Shown: in pieces, positions 8,538-18,406 of the stretch | Layout of the letters: each line of letters begins with the position of its first letter | Position numbering within the stretch: position 1 is the first letter of the stretch | From: Dyella sp. AtDHG13 | Lineage (GTDB): Bacteria; Pseudomonadota; Gammaproteobacteria; Xanthomonadales; Rhodanobacteraceae | NCBI RefSeq assembly: GCF_003201105.1 | Contig: NZ_QICJ01000007.1 | Coordinates: forward strand, 1-64,000 | Reading direction: 5' to 3' | DNA: 64,000 nucleotides | The notes under the pieces: generated by a model | Databases searched by the model: none | Told to the model about the DNA's origin: nothing | Seen by the model: the letters and a program-made list of their open reading frames with translations, nothing else | Program-made: the position numbers and the translations under genes

Positions 8538-9431
8538 TCAGACCTCGTGGTGCAGCCCTTCCGCCTGCACCGCGCTGCTGCGTGGCGCCAGCTCCACCAG
8601 GTACATCGCCGCCAGCACCAGCGCGCCGCCCGCCAGCATGCGCCAGGTCAGCGCGTCATGCCCGAAGGTGACGGCGAAGCCGGCGGCGAACACGGGCTCC
8701 AGCGTCATCACGATGGCGGCGCGCGTGGGCGACAGGTGCGCCTGCGCCCAGGTTTGCACCAGCATGGCGCCCGCGCCCGCCACCAGCGCCATATAGACCA
8801 CGGCGGCCCAGGCGCCTGCGTCAGGCGGCAGTGAGGGGCCTTTGGGCAAGGTCGCCAGCAGGCAGGTGATGGCGATCACCATCATCTGCACGGTGGAGAG
8901 GGCAAACGCGCTGCCCGGGCGCGACCACGCGCCCAGGCCCACGATATGCAGGCCGTACAACGCGGCCGACGCCAGCGTGAGCCACACGCCGTAGCCGATG
9001 CTGAAACCGTGCAGCGCCAGCAAACCAAGACCGCCCACCGCCAGCAGCACGGCGATCCACGTCACCGGCGGCAGGCGCTGGCGCAGCAGCACGGTGCCGA
9101 GCAGGGGCGTGACCACGACATACATGCCGGTGACAAAGCCGCTGATGCTGGCCGAGGTGTGCTCCAGGCCCGAGGTCTGCAGCAATTGCGCAATGCCATA
9201 CACCGCGCCCAGCGCGATGCCCTGCCACCACTCGCGCCGGCTCAGGCGCAGCAGCGGCCGGTGAAACAGCAGCGCCATCGACAGCGCGGCGATAAGGAAG
9301 CGCACGGCCAGGAAATCGGCCACCGCCATGCGATCCACCAGATCCTTGATCAGGAAGAAGGTGGAACCCCAAACCGCGGTGACGGCGATCAGCCCAAGCG
9401 TGGCCGGAACCGATGCCTTCGCCCGGTTCAT
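8538..9431 (-). CDS. EamA/DMT family transporter
   Basis: A 297-residue drug/metabolite transporter superfamily protein with about ten hydrophobic segments and two internal EamA repeats. The first begins at LIAVTAVWGSTFFLIKDLV; the second ends with HLSPTRAAIVMTLEPVFAAGF, the typical repeat-2 signature, and GGALVLAAMYLVEL. Such permeases usually export amino acids, nucleosides or other metabolites; the substrate here is unknown. Its ATG (9431-9429) overlaps the stop codon of the upstream glycosyltransferase by 4 nt, so translation is likely coupled. It is the last gene of a purL-led run. Confidence 0.92.
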   Translation of the reverse strand: MNRAKASVPATLGLIAVTAVWGSTFFLIKDLVDRMAVADFLAVRFLIAALSMALLFHRPLLRLSRREWWQGIALGAVYGIAQLLQTSGLEHTSASISGFVTGMYVVVTPLLGTVLLRQRLPPVTWIAVLLAVGGLGLLALHGFSIGYGVWLTLASAALYGLHIVGLGAWSRPGSAFALSTVQMMVIAITCLLATLPKGPSLPPDAGAWAAVVYMALVAGAGAMLVQTWAQAHLSPTRAAIVMTLEPVFAAGFAVTFGHDALTWRMLAGGALVLAAMYLVELAPRSSAVQAEGLHHEV

Positions 9432-10342
9432 GCGGCGTCCTTCGTGCGCTTGCGCGTGGCGAGCCGCCACAGCTGGCCGGGAATCTGCAACAGGAAATGC
9501 GACCAGATGCCCAGCCACACGACGGCCGCCACCCATGGCTTGCGCGCATCGGGATCGAACTTGCGGAACCAGCGCCACATGCCGCGATGCTTGTGCCGGC
9601 TCACGAACACCGGCCGATGCCGGCTGGAGCTGCCCTTGCCGTGCAGCACGCGCACGTCGCCGGCCAGCAACACCTTGTAGCCTGCGTCGCGCACGCGGCG
9701 GCACAGGTCCAGGTCTTCGCAATGCAGGAAATAGTCTTCGTCAAAACCGGCGAGGTACTCGAACACGCGGCGCGGCATCAGCATCAAGGCGCCGGACACG
9801 GCCTCGGCCTCGATCAGCGCATGCGGTATCGGCCCTTCGATGTTGATCCCTTCGCCCTTGCGGTTGAGCAGCGTATTCAGCGCGCGGCGCATCAGCGGAT
9901 CGCGCCGTCGCGAGGCCGGATCCGGCACGCCGTTCTCATCGCACACCACCGCGCCGATCACGCCTGCGCGCGGGTTGGCGGCCAATTGTGCGAGCAGGCG
10001 ATTGAGGATGTCGCTGTCGATCAGGCAGTCGGGGTTGAGGATGAGCAACGACTTGCCGTGCGATTGCGCCGCGCCGCGATTCATCGCGGGGCCGAAGCCG
10101 AGATTGGCGTGGTTGTAGATCACGCGCAGCCGCGCATCGTTTTCGTGCGCGCGGGCGATCGCCTGCGGGATGCCATCGGCCGAGGCGTTGTCGACCAGGA
10201 TCATTTCCAGCGGCACGTCGCAGGCCAGCACGCGGCGCACGCAGTCGCGCAGGCTGGGGCCGCTGTCGGCCGCCACCACGATCACGCTGACCGGCAACAC
10301 GGAAGACAAGGAGGAAGAAGATGCGTCGGTATTCACAGCCAC
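9428..10342 (-). CDS. glycosyltransferase family 2, rhamnosyltransferase-like
   Basis: A cytoplasmic or membrane-associated GT-A glycosyltransferase of about 304 residues. Seen are VSVIVVAADSG at the start of the fold, ILVDNASADGIPQA as the nucleotide-sugar binding turn, NxGFGPAMNRG, LILNPDC as the DxD-like metal site, and FDEDYFLHCEDLDLCRRV as the catalytic ED motif region. A hydrophobic, basic C-terminus (VVWLGIWSHFLLQIPGQ) may anchor it. Relatives include the WbbL-type rhamnosyltransferases of O-antigen and exopolysaccharide pathways. The start is GTG 10342; a second GTG two codons on is possible. It sits 41 nt after the membrane protein and overlaps the permease. Confidence 0.9.
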   Translation of the reverse strand: MAVNTDASSSSLSSVLPVSVIVVAADSGPSLRDCVRRVLACDVPLEMILVDNASADGIPQAIARAHENDARLRVIYNHANLGFGPAMNRGAAQSHGKSLLILNPDCLIDSDILNRLLAQLAANPRAGVIGAVVCDENGVPDPASRRRDPLMRRALNTLLNRKGEGINIEGPIPHALIEAEAVSGALMLMPRRVFEYLAGFDEDYFLHCEDLDLCRRVRDAGYKVLLAGDVRVLHGKGSSSRHRPVFVSRHKHRGMWRWFRKFDPDARKPWVAAVVWLGIWSHFLLQIPGQLWRLATRKRTKDAA

Positions 10343-10383
10343 TCGTATGCGTTGTCCAGTACGTCGAGGGATGATGCCGGTCC

Positions 10384-11118
10384 CTACCGCCGTCGCCCCT
10401 GCCCCAGCACTTCGTGCAGGGCGGTCGGCACGCCGTTGCTACCTCGCGCCAACCATGGCTGTTCGCCTTCCCAACCGCTGAGCTGCCAACCCATCAATCG
10501 ATGCGTGTGGCCGCTGTGCGAATCCCACAACACCTCGCCACGTCCGCCTGGCAGGTCCGCGGCAAACCAGCGGCCGCCAGGGCTGAAACAGTAGCGCGGG
10601 CTGGCCTTGTCGATGACCTGCCCCTGGTCGAAGACATAACGCCCACGTCCCTCGCCGGTCGACTCGAAGCGCATGCGCTCCTCATCGCCCGGTGCTTCGC
10701 GCCACTGCGCCCGCGCCAGCTCGATGATGTGCGCCGGCGGCCCGACGGGCGCCATCGCCAGCTCGCTCCACTCGGGCGACACCTTGGCCTGCGCCGTGCG
10801 CCGCACGCGGTGATCGAGCAGCGACTCCATCAACACCACCAGCGAGAAACCCACCAGCGCACCGAGCAGGGCCGCACCCCAGGCGATCAGGTCACCCCCC
10901 AGGGCACGCTGCACCGCGAACAACAAACCGGGCAGACCCGAGCGCAATGCGCGACGGCACAACGCCGCGTAGTGCACGATGCGCCGGTCGAACAGCACCG
11001 CGCCCAGCACCGACAGCAACACCAGCGACAAGCCCATCCACCACGGCAACAGCGCGACCACCACGGTCCACGCCGCCGCCGGCAAGGTGCGCACCAGCCA
11101 GCGCGCGAAGGCAGCCAC
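10384..11118 (-). CDS. hypothetical membrane protein downstream of purL
   Basis: A 244-residue protein I do not recognise. The N-terminal half has three hydrophobic stretches (about residues 12-25, 28-41 and 78-98: LLPWWMGLSLVLLSVLGAVLF, then WGAALLGALVGFSLVVLMES). The C-terminal half is soluble, with several Trp and Gly turns (YCFSPGGRWFAADLPGGRGEVLWDSHSGHTHRLMGWQLSGW), resembling a beta-rich or propeller fragment that reads like a display of stored data. It starts with GTG, 33 nt after purL, and leads into the glycosyltransferase after 41 nt, so it belongs to the same transcription unit. Function unknown. Confidence 0.72.
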   Translation of the reverse strand: MAAFARWLVRTLPAAAWTVVVALLPWWMGLSLVLLSVLGAVLFDRRIVHYAALCRRALRSGLPGLLFAVQRALGGDLIAWGAALLGALVGFSLVVLMESLLDHRVRRTAQAKVSPEWSELAMAPVGPPAHIIELARAQWREAPGDEERMRFESTGEGRGRYVFDQGQVIDKASPRYCFSPGGRWFAADLPGGRGEVLWDSHSGHTHRLMGWQLSGWEGEQPWLARGSNGVPTALHEVLGQGRRR

Positions 11119-11151
11119 GCTAGACTCTCAGGCCAGCGTGACCGCACTGCA

Positions 11152-14100
11152 TCAGCCGCACCAGGCCCGCGCGTTGCGGAACATGCGCATCCACGGCGAA
11201 TCCTCGCCCCACTTCTCCGGATGCCAACTCATCTGCACGCTGCGGAACACGCGTTCCGGGTGCGGCATCATGATCGTCACGCGGCCATCGGCGGCGGTGA
11301 AGCCGGTGAGGCCGCCCGGCGAACCGTTGGGGTTCAGCGGGTAGTCCTCGGTCGGCTTGCCGCGGTTGTCCACGTAGCGCAGCGCGGCGCCGGCCTTCGA
11401 CGGGCTGCAGCTGTACGGGAAGCTCACGCGGCCTTCGCCGTGCGCCACGGCCACCGGAATGCGCGAACCAGCCATGCCCTTGAAGAAGATGCTCGGCGAG
11501 TCGAGCACTTCCAGCGTCGCCACGCGCGCCTCGTACTGCTCCGACGCGTTGCGCAGGAACTTCGGCCAGTGCGCGGCGCCGGGGATGATGTCCTTCAGCT
11601 GGCTCATCATCTGGCAGCCGTTGCACACGCCCAGCGCGAAACGCAGGTTGTTGTCGAAGAACGCGCTGAACTCCGCGCGCAGGTATTCGTTGTAGAGGAT
11701 GGACGTGGCCCAGCCGCGGCCCGCGCCGAGCACGTCGCCGTAGGAGAAGCCGCCGCACGCCGCAAAGCCGTTGAAGTCGGCCAGCTTGATGCGCCCGCTG
11801 GCGAGATCGGACATATGGACGTCCACGGCATCGAAGCCGGCGCGGGTGAACGCGGCGGCCATTTCCACCTGGCCGTTCACGCCCTGCTCGCGCAGCACCG
11901 CCACGCGCGGCTTGGCGCCACGGCTGACGTAGGGCGCGGCGATGTCTTCATGCGGATCGAAGGTGAGCTTGGGGCTGATGCCCGGATCGGCATCGTCCAG
12001 GCGCCATTCGTTTTCCGCATCGGCGGACACCGGGTTGTCGCGCAGGCGCTGCATGGCGTGGCTGGTTTCGTTCCAGGCCTGGAACAGCGTGCGCCAGTTC
12101 CACTTGAACAGTGTGTCGCCGTTCTGGAACAGCTTGATGCCGAGTTTTTCCTTCGGGCGACCGATGCGGTACGCCATGCTGGTCAGGCCGTGCTTGACCA
12201 GCAGCGACTCGAACGCTTCGCGGTTGGCCGTGGCCACCTGCACAACGGCGCCGAGTTCTTCGTTGAACAGCGCGCGCAGCGTGGCTTCCGCCCAGCCGTC
12301 CAGATGGATTTCCAGGCCGCAGTGCCCAGCGAAGGCCATCTCCAGCAGGGTCACGATGGCGCCGCCGTCGGAACGGTCGTGATAGGCCAGCAGCAGGCCG
12401 TTCGCGTTCGCTTCCTGCACCAGCTCGAAGAAGGACTTCAGGCGCTTGGGATCGTCCAGGTCCGGTGGCACGCCGCCGCCGCGGTTGAACACCTGCGTCA
12501 GCGAGGAACCGCCGAGACGGTCGCGGCAGGCGCCCAGGTCGAGCAGCCACAATTCGGAATCGCCGTGATCCAGGCGCAGCTGCGGCGTCAGCGTGCGGCG
12601 CACGTCGGTGACGCGGGCAAAGCCGGTGATGACCAGCGACACCGGCGAGACGGTGCGCTGCGTGGTGTCGCCGTCCTTCCACACGGTCTGCATGGACAGC
12701 GAGTCCTTGCCGACCGGAATGGAGATGCCCAGCTCCGGACACAGCTCCATGCCCACCGCCTTGACGGCGTCGAACAGCGCGGCGTCCTCGCCCGGGAAAT
12801 TCACCGCGGCCTGCCAGTTGGCCGACAGGCGCACTTCGCCCAGCGAGGCGATGGGCGCGGCGGCCAGGTTGGTGATGGCCTCGCCCACGGCGAGGCGCGC
12901 GGCGTCGGGGCTGCTGAGCAGCGCCACCGGCGCGCGTTCGGCCATCGCCATCGCCTCGCCGGTGTAGCTGTCGAAGTCGGTGATGGTGACGGCGCAATCG
13001 GCCACCGGCACCTGCCACGGGCCTACCATGGGATCGCGCGCATTCAGGCCGCCGACGGTGCGGTCGCCGATGGTGATGAGGAAGCTCTTGCTGCCCACGG
13101 TAGGCAGGCGCAGCACGCGCATCAGCGCCTCGTCCATGCTGATGCCGGCGAGATCGGGCACCAGGTCGACGCGCGGCTTCAGGCGCTTGGCATCGCGATG
13201 CATGCGCGGCGGCTTGCCGAACAGCACGTCCATCGGCAGGTCGATCACCTGCGTGTCGGTGCGCGGATCGTGCACCACCAGGCGACGCTCGGCGGTGGCC
13301 TCGCCCACCACGGCGTACGGGCAGCGCTCGCGCTTGCAGTATGCCTCGAACTCGGCGAGATCCTCGGCGCCGATCGCGAGCACGTAGCGCTCCTGCGATT
13401 CGTTGCTCCACACCTGCATCGGCGACAGCGAGGGGTCGTCGCACGGCACGCGGGAAAGATCGATGCGGCCGCCCACGCCGGCGTCGTTCAACAACTCCGG
13501 AATGGCGTTGGACAGGCCGCCCGCGCCCACGTCGTGCACGCTGACGATGGGGTTCTCGTCGCCGCGCGCCCAGCAGCTGTCGATGACCTGCTGCGCGCGG
13601 CGCTCCATCTCGGCGTTGTCGCGCTGCACGGAGGCGAAGTCGAGTTCCTTGCTGGAAGTGCCCGAGGCCACCGACGAGGCGGCGCCGCCGCCCAGGCCGA
13701 TCAGCATGGCCGGGCCGCCCAGCACGATCACCTTGTTGCCAGGCTGCACGTCGCGCTTCTGCACGTGGCCGGCGCGGATGTTGGCCAGGCCGCCGGCGAT
13801 CATGATCGGCTTGTCGTAGCCGCGGCGCACGCCGGCTTCGCCGGTTTCGTGCTCGTAGGTGCGGAAATAGCCGCCCAGCGCGGGGCGGCCGAATTCGTTG
13901 TTGAACGCGGCGGCGCCCAGCGGGCCGTCGCGCATGATCTCGAACGCGGTGGCCATGTGCGGCGGCAGCGGGCGATCCACTTCCCACGGACGCGGCAGGC
14001 CCGGAATGCGCAGGTCCGACACCGAGAAACCGGTGAGGCCGGCCTTCGGCTTGGCGCCGCGGCCGGTGGCGCCTTCGTCGCGGATCTCGCCGCCGGCGCC

Positions 14101-15012
14101 GGTCGCGGCGCCCGGCCACGGGGCGATGGCGGTCGGGTGGTTATGCGTTTCCACCTTGATCGCGTATTCGATGCGCTCCGGATGCGCGCGCCATACGCCG
14201 TCGCGATCGGGGAAGAAGCGCTTGCCCTCGAAGCCCTCGATCACGGCCGCGTTGTCCTTGTAGGCGGACAGCGTGTAGGCCGGCGAATGCTGGTGGGTGT
14301 TCTTGATCATGCCGAACAGGCTCTTGTCCTGAGCCTCGCCGTCCAGCGTCCAGCTGGCGTTGAACACCTTGTGGCGGCAGTGCTCGGAGTTGGCCTGCGC
14401 GAACATGAAGAGTTCGGCGTCGGTCGGGTCGCGGCCCAGCTCGGCGTAGCGGGCGACGAGGTAGTCGATCTCGTCGTCGGCCAGCGCCAGGCCCAGGTCC
14501 TTGTTGGCCTTGTCCAACGCGGCCTTGGCGTCGCCGCCCAGCGCAATATGGACAATCGGGCCGGGCTGGCCACCGAGGAATAGGCCCTTGGCCTGGTCCA
14601 GGCTGGTCAGCACCGACTGCGTCATCGCATCGTGCAGCACGGCCAGCACGGCGTCGTACTGGGCGGTGCCGGCGATCGGCAGGCCGGCGACCTGCCAGGC
14701 GATGCCGCGCTCCACGCGACGCACGTCGAAGCCGGCGCCATGCAGGATGTCCGTGGCCTTGCTGGACCAGGGCGAGATCGTGCCCAGGCGCGGAACCACC
14801 CACAGGGACGCGGCCTCCGGCGCACCTTCCTTGGCTTCCAGCACTTCCAGCAGGCGACGGTGCTGCTCGCCCTCCGGCGCGCGGTCGGCATCGATGAAGT
14901 AGACGAACCACGACGCCTGCACACGCGTGCCACGGTGAATGGCCTCCAGGCGTGCGTTCAGGCGTTCAAGGCGAAAAGGCGAGAGGGCGCTCTGCCCGTC
15001 GAGTGCGATCAT
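11152..15012 (-). CDS. purL: phosphoribosylformylglycinamidine synthase (FGAM synthetase)
   Basis: Catalyses the fourth step of purine synthesis: FGAR + glutamine + ATP to FGAM. At 1286 residues it is the large, fused type of gammaproteobacteria, with an N-terminal linker, two AIR-synthetase-like halves carrying the ATP site ([32 protein letters not shown]) and a C-terminal class I glutaminase with nucleophile Cys1130 (GVCNGCQ) and a HPERVFR His/Glu pair. The start ATG at 15012 gives the usual [14 protein letters not shown] beginning; an in-frame TTG 14 codons upstream is unlikely. A -10-like TACAAT lies about 30 nt before the ATG on the minus strand (15043-15048). The downstream genes follow with gaps of only 33 and 41 nt. 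Confidence 0.97.
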   Translation of the reverse strand: MIALDGQSALSPFRLERLNARLEAIHRGTRVQASWFVYFIDADRAPEGEQHRRLLEVLEAKEGAPEAASLWVVPRLGTISPWSSKATDILHGAGFDVRRVERGIAWQVAGLPIAGTAQYDAVLAVLHDAMTQSVLTSLDQAKGLFLGGQPGPIVHIALGGDAKAALDKANKDLGLALADDEIDYLVARYAELGRDPTDAELFMFAQANSEHCRHKVFNASWTLDGEAQDKSLFGMIKNTHQHSPAYTLSAYKDNAAVIEGFEGKRFFPDRDGVWRAHPERIEYAIKVETHNHPTAIAPWPGAATGAGGEIRDEGATGRGAKPKAGLTGFSVSDLRIPGLPRPWEVDRPLPPHMATAFEIMRDGPLGAAAFNNEFGRPALGGYFRTYEHETGEAGVRRGYDKPIMIAGGLANIRAGHVQKRDVQPGNKVIVLGGPAMLIGLGGGAASSVASGTSSKELDFASVQRDNAEMERRAQQVIDSCWARGDENPIVSVHDVGAGGLSNAIPELLNDAGVGGRIDLSRVPCDDPSLSPMQVWSNESQERYVLAIGAEDLAEFEAYCKRERCPYAVVGEATAERRLVVHDPRTDTQVIDLPMDVLFGKPPRMHRDAKRLKPRVDLVPDLAGISMDEALMRVLRLPTVGSKSFLITIGDRTVGGLNARDPMVGPWQVPVADCAVTITDFDSYTGEAMAMAERAPVALLSSPDAARLAVGEAITNLAAAPIASLGEVRLSANWQAAVNFPGEDAALFDAVKAVGMELCPELGISIPVGKDSLSMQTVWKDGDTTQRTVSPVSLVITGFARVTDVRRTLTPQLRLDHGDSELWLLDLGACRDRLGGSSLTQVFNRGGGVPPDLDDPKRLKSFFELVQEANANGLLLAYHDRSDGGAIVTLLEMAFAGHCGLEIHLDGWAEATLRALFNEELGAVVQVATANREAFESLLVKHGLTSMAYRIGRPKEKLGIKLFQNGDTLFKWNWRTLFQAWNETSHAMQRLRDNPVSADAENEWRLDDADPGISPKLTFDPHEDIAAPYVSRGAKPRVAVLREQGVNGQVEMAAAFTRAGFDAVDVHMSDLASGRIKLADFNGFAACGGFSYGDVLGAGRGWATSILYNEYLRAEFSAFFDNNLRFALGVCNGCQMMSQLKDIIPGAAHWPKFLRNASEQYEARVATLEVLDSPSIFFKGMAGSRIPVAVAHGEGRVSFPYSCSPSKAGAALRYVDNRGKPTEDYPLNPNGSPGGLTGFTAADGRVTIMMPHPERVFRSVQMSWHPEKWGEDSPWMRMFRNARAWCG

Positions 15013-15162
15013 GCGGGGAACGGGAGGTAGGCGAAAACGCCTATTGTACCCCAAGCGGCATCAAGACTGCCGCGACGCAGCATCCGGTGGATTCATCAGC
15101 CAAGGCTTGCGGCCGGCCACCCGAACGCTCCAACCGCTTGTTTTTGCTGGTGACTGCGCGAA

Positions 15163-15181
15163 CCGGGGCGCAATGCCCCGG
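15163..15181 (-). terminator. stem-loop after dsbC, no T-run
   Basis: CCGGGGC at 15163-15169 pairs with GCCCCGG at 15175-15181 around a 5-nt loop, 10 nt beyond the dsbC stop. No T-tract follows on the minus strand, so it may be mRNA-stabilising rather than a true terminator. The remaining gap up to purL (15013) shows nothing else clear. Confidence 0.35.
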
Positions 15182-15191
15182 CTCGACGGGC

Positions 15192-15941
15192 TCAGCTTCC
15201 GCTCTTGAGCGCGCGCAGCAGCTCGTCCGGCGTCACGTAGCCGCCGAGCATGCTGCCGTCCTCGCCGATGATGGTCGGCGTGCCGGTGACGCCCAGCTTC
15301 ACGCCCAGGTCGAACTCGTCCTTGACCGGGTTCGGGCAATTGGTGGCCTTGGGGGCCTTGCCCAGCTTGGCGGCGGTGAAGGCCGCCTTGCGGTCGCTGG
15401 CGCACCAGACCGAGACCATCTCGTTGTAGGTCGGGGTGGTCTTGCCCGCTTCGTTGGTCACGCCTTCGCGCGGCCAGGCGATGTACTCCACCGCGATGCC
15501 CGCCTTGTTGAAATCGGCGATGTGCTCATGCAGCTGGCGGCAATAGGCGCAGTTGACGTCGGTGAAGACGGTGACGCGATAGCGCGGATTGGCCGGCGCG
15601 AACACGATGCGGTCGGCGGCTGGCACCTTGGCCAGCTCGGCCCTGCGGAAATCCGCCCAGCCGTCCTCGGTGATGTTCTTCTTCTTGCTCAGGTCGATCA
15701 GGTCGCCATTGAGCATGTACTTGCCGTCGTTGGACACGTACACCAGGTGGCCCGAGGCGATGACCTGGTAGAAGCCCTGCATCGGCGCCGGGCGCACCGA
15801 GTCGATGTTCGCGTTGGGCACCAGCGAAAGCACCGCCTTGCGGATGGTGGCTTCGGGGCCGGACGCCGCGCTGTCCGTCGCCGCGCAGGCATTCAGTGCC
15901 AAACCGCCGACGCACAGGGCCAGCAAGTATTTCTTGAACAT
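15192..15941 (-). CDS. dsbC: thiol:disulfide interchange protein DsbC
   Basis: A periplasmic disulfide isomerase that reshuffles wrong disulfides in exported proteins. It has 249 residues: a signal peptide (MFKKYLLALCVGGLALNA), an N-terminal dimerisation domain (YQVIASGHLVYVSNDGKYMLNGDLIDL) and a thioredoxin fold with catalytic Cys131-Ala-Tyr-Cys134, a second structural Cys pair, and the cis-Pro loop GVTGTPTII. The signal peptide ends in LNAC, which could be a lipobox around Cys19, so a lipoprotein form is possible. It is flanked by xerD upstream on the same strand; the xerD-dsbC order is common in gammaproteobacteria. Its electron donor DsbD is not in the window. Confidence 0.94.
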   Translation of the reverse strand: MFKKYLLALCVGGLALNACAATDSAASGPEATIRKAVLSLVPNANIDSVRPAPMQGFYQVIASGHLVYVSNDGKYMLNGDLIDLSKKKNITEDGWADFRRAELAKVPAADRIVFAPANPRYRVTVFTDVNCAYCRQLHEHIADFNKAGIAVEYIAWPREGVTNEAGKTTPTYNEMVSVWCASDRKAAFTAAKLGKAPKATNCPNPVKDEFDLGVKLGVTGTPTIIGEDGSMLGGYVTPDELLRALKSGS

Positions 15942-16047
15942 CTTAAGACCTCATCGACGTGCGGCCCCGTCGGGGCGCAGGGGAAAAGCCATTCTCGCAC
16001 AGGCACCTGAATGCGTATGTGGGCCGTTTGACACAACGGCGCCGCCC

Positions 16048-16959
16048 TTACCCCCGCGGATGGTGCTGGGCGTGCAGGCGCTTGAGGCCTTCCTTCGCCA
16101 CCAGGGTGTAGATCTGGGTGGTGCTGAGCGCGCTGTGCCCCAGCAGCATCTGAAGCGCGCGCAGGTCTGCCCCGTGGTTGAGCAGGTGGGTGGCGAAGGA
16201 GTGGCGCAGCACATGCGGCGAGATGCGCTTGGGCACGATGCCCACGGTCAGCGCGTAGCGCTTCACCAGCGTCCAGAACATCTGCCGGGTCATGCCCTCC
16301 CCGCGGTTGTTCAGGAACAGGGCCGCCGGTTGGCGTCCCTTGGCCAGCACAGGGCGCGCGGTGGCGAGATAGGCCTCGATATGCTCGGCCGCCACCTCGC
16401 CGATGGGTACCAGGCGGTCCTTGCCGCCCTTGCCGGTGACGCGCACCACGCCCTGGCGCAGATTGAGCGAAGCCAGCGGCAGTTCCACCAGTTCGGACAC
16501 GCGCAGGCCCGACGCGTACATCAGCTCGAGCATGGCGCGATCGCGCAGCCCCAGCGTGCTGCCGAGGTCGGGCGCATTCAGCAGGCCCTCGATCTCGCGC
16601 TCCGCCAGCGCCTTGGGCAGGCTGCGCGGCGCCTTGGGGCGTTCGATCAGCAAGGTGGGATCTTCAAAGCCCGGCTCGGTGCGTGCGAGGTGCGCGTAGT
16701 AGCGCCGGAACGCCGACTGCCGCCGCGCCAGCGAACGCACCGCCACCGGCTGGCTGCCGTGGTACGCGGAAAGGTGATGCCGGCGGGCGCTGCGCAGGTT
16801 CTCCCCTTGCGTGCCCAGCCAGCGGGCCAGGCCTTCGAGGTCGCGGCGATAGGCGTCGAGCGTGCGGTCGGACAGGCCATCTTCGGACCAGACGCGCTCG
16901 ATGAAGGCATCGATGCTGCGGCGGTCGGCTTCGGCGATACTGGATTCTTCGTGCTGCAT
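16048..16959 (-). CDS. xerD: site-specific tyrosine recombinase XerD
   Basis: With XerC, resolves chromosome dimers at dif. It has 303 residues from ATG 16959: an N-terminal SAM-like core-binding domain (IDAFIERVWSEDGLSDRTLDAYRRDL) and a C-terminal catalytic domain with Arg153 (GLRVSEL), the lysine hairpin GKGGKDR (177-180), His249/Arg252 (HVLRHSF), His275 (LLGHSALSTTQ) and nucleophile Tyr284. The reading frame extends 26 codons further upstream, but that part overlaps the promoter side of the divergent RDD gene and lacks similarity to XerD. dsbC follows after about 106 nt on the same strand. Confidence 0.95.
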   Translation of the reverse strand: MQHEESSIAEADRRSIDAFIERVWSEDGLSDRTLDAYRRDLEGLARWLGTQGENLRSARRHHLSAYHGSQPVAVRSLARRQSAFRRYYAHLARTEPGFEDPTLLIERPKAPRSLPKALAEREIEGLLNAPDLGSTLGLRDRAMLELMYASGLRVSELVELPLASLNLRQGVVRVTGKGGKDRLVPIGEVAAEHIEAYLATARPVLAKGRQPAALFLNNRGEGMTRQMFWTLVKRYALTVGIVPKRISPHVLRHSFATHLLNHGADLRALQMLLGHSALSTTQIYTLVAKEGLKRLHAQHHPRG

Positions 16960-17023
16960 GCAGGCGATGCTCGCCGCCCGCCCCGCCATGCGCAAGCACT
17001 CCACGCCCAAGACCTTCGTTTCG

Positions 17024-17524
17024 ATGAACGCCATCACCGCAACCGACGTGTATTGCCCGCTGTGGCGCCGCCTGCTCGCCCTGCTCTACGACCTGCTCGC
17101 CGTGCTGGCGATCGTGATGGTGGTGGGCTACGTGTGCCAGCGCGTCACCGGCGGAACCGCCGTCAGCGGTGATGGCCACGCGCACATCGCCTGGTGGTAT
17201 CAGCCCTTGCAGGCCCTGGTGGTGTCGGCCTATTTCCTCGCCTCCTGGCTGCGCGGCGGACAGACGCTGGGCATGCGCCCGTGGCGCATCCGCGTCAGCG
17301 GCGCCAACGGACAGCGCATCACGCCCACGCAGGCGATTATTCGGCTACTCGTGGCGGCGCTGCCGATGCTGCTGCTCGCGCTGGCGCCGCTGGTCGGCGC
17401 GCGGGGGGCGGCGTGGGCAGTGGTCATCGCGTGGATCGCATGGTTTGGCGTCGCAGCGTTCGATTCGCGAAAACGTGCGGTGCACGACATGCTGGCAGGC
17501 ACGGAACTACGCAGAATCGCCTGA
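17024..17524 (+). CDS. RDD family membrane protein
   Basis: A 166-residue inner-membrane protein. The RDD signature is visible as YCPLWRRLLALLYDLLAVLAIV near the N-terminus, with the Arg and Asp of the family motif in helix 1, then a second helix (QPLQALVVSAYFLASW), the QTLGMRPWRIRV segment and a long hydrophobic stretch (RLLVAALPMLLLALAPLVGARGAAWAVVIAWIAWFGVAAF). The C-terminal RKRAVHDMLAGTEL is typical of the family. RDD proteins have been linked to ion exchange in a few cases, but a specific role here is unknown. I start at ATG 17024; an ATG at 16988 is also in frame. Divergent from xerD. Confidence 0.88.
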   Translation: MNAITATDVYCPLWRRLLALLYDLLAVLAIVMVVGYVCQRVTGGTAVSGDGHAHIAWWYQPLQALVVSAYFLASWLRGGQTLGMRPWRIRVSGANGQRITPTQAIIRLLVAALPMLLLALAPLVGARGAAWAVVIAWIAWFGVAAFDSRKRAVHDMLAGTELRRIA

Positions 17525-17567
17525 GTTTTCACTCTGCGCTCAGGTGTTATCTGACAACACTTGGCGC

Positions 17568-18311
17568 ATGCCGACCCTTGCCATCCCCCGCCCTTCTGAG
17601 GCAGAGCTGAAGCGCACCAACCAGGTGTTCTACGACGGCCTGTGGTCGGGCGCGCGGTTGGTGGATCCCGCCCGTTTCAACACCTGGCCGATGGTGCGCG
17701 ATCTGGCCATGGCCTTGCCGCGGCGCCTGGAAATCGCGCCGGGCCTGCGCCCGCGGCTGCCGCTGGACGGCACCTATTTCGTCGATATCAGCCAGGCCGC
17801 GCTGCACGCCTTGCGCGAACACGGCGTCAGCGCCGTGCGCGCCAGCATCAGCGCACTGCCCTGCCCCGACGCCAGTTTCGATCTGGTCTGCGCGCTGGAC
17901 ATCCTCGAGCACGTGCGCGACGACGAAGGCGCGCTGCGCGAACTCACGCGCGTGGCGGCCCCGCAGGCGCGGCTGCTGCTGTCTGTACCGCTGCACGAAT
18001 CGGCATGGACGGCCTTCGACGAGTTCGTCGGTCACTACCGCCGTTATGAACCCGCGCAGATCGTCGAACGGCTGGCCGCCCATGGTTGGATGGTCGAGCA
18101 AAGCGCCATCTACGGCATGCAACCCACCTCCACCACGTTGCTCAACCTGGGCCAGTGGTATCTGTCGCACCAGCGTGAACGCGCCATGTGGTGGTACAAC
18201 CGAGTGATCATGCCGCTGGGCCTGCGCCTGCAGAAGCCGCTGCGATGGCAGCCGGGCCTGCCATCCAGCGAAGGCGTGGACGAAGTGCTACTGCTTTGTC
18301 GGCGCGCGTAA
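17568..18311 (+). CDS. class I SAM-dependent methyltransferase
   Basis: A cytoplasmic protein of 247 residues with a Methyltransf_11-like core. The glycine-rich motif I is degenerate (LPLDGTYFVDISQAAL), but the later motifs are clear: the acidic loop after strand 2, LPCPDASFDLVCALDILEHVRDDEGALREL (motif IV/post-IV) and a GHYRRYEPAQIVERL segment seen in this subfamily. A hydrophobic C-terminal third (YNRVIMPLGLRLQKPL) may contact the membrane, as in lipid or polyprenyl methyltransferases. It begins 43 nt after the RDD gene and is followed 95 nt later by the PHB depolymerase. The substrate is unknown. Confidence 0.82.
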   Translation: MPTLAIPRPSEAELKRTNQVFYDGLWSGARLVDPARFNTWPMVRDLAMALPRRLEIAPGLRPRLPLDGTYFVDISQAALHALREHGVSAVRASISALPCPDASFDLVCALDILEHVRDDEGALRELTRVAAPQARLLLSVPLHESAWTAFDEFVGHYRRYEPAQIVERLAAHGWMVEQSAIYGMQPTSTTLLNLGQWYLSHQRERAMWWYNRVIMPLGLRLQKPLRWQPGLPSSEGVDEVLLLCRRA

Positions 18312-18406
18312 GCGCCTGATTCAGCAAGCATGAGACGATGCGGCAGCGCAGCACGGGACAGTGAAAGCGGGTAAGATGTTTCCCCCGACCCCGTCCGGTT
18401 CGTCTC

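Noticed and set aside
10414-14583. 1389-codon plus-strand ORF opposite purL and its neighbour
   Set aside because: Runs across two real minus-strand genes; low-complexity Ala/Arg/His translation, no start context.
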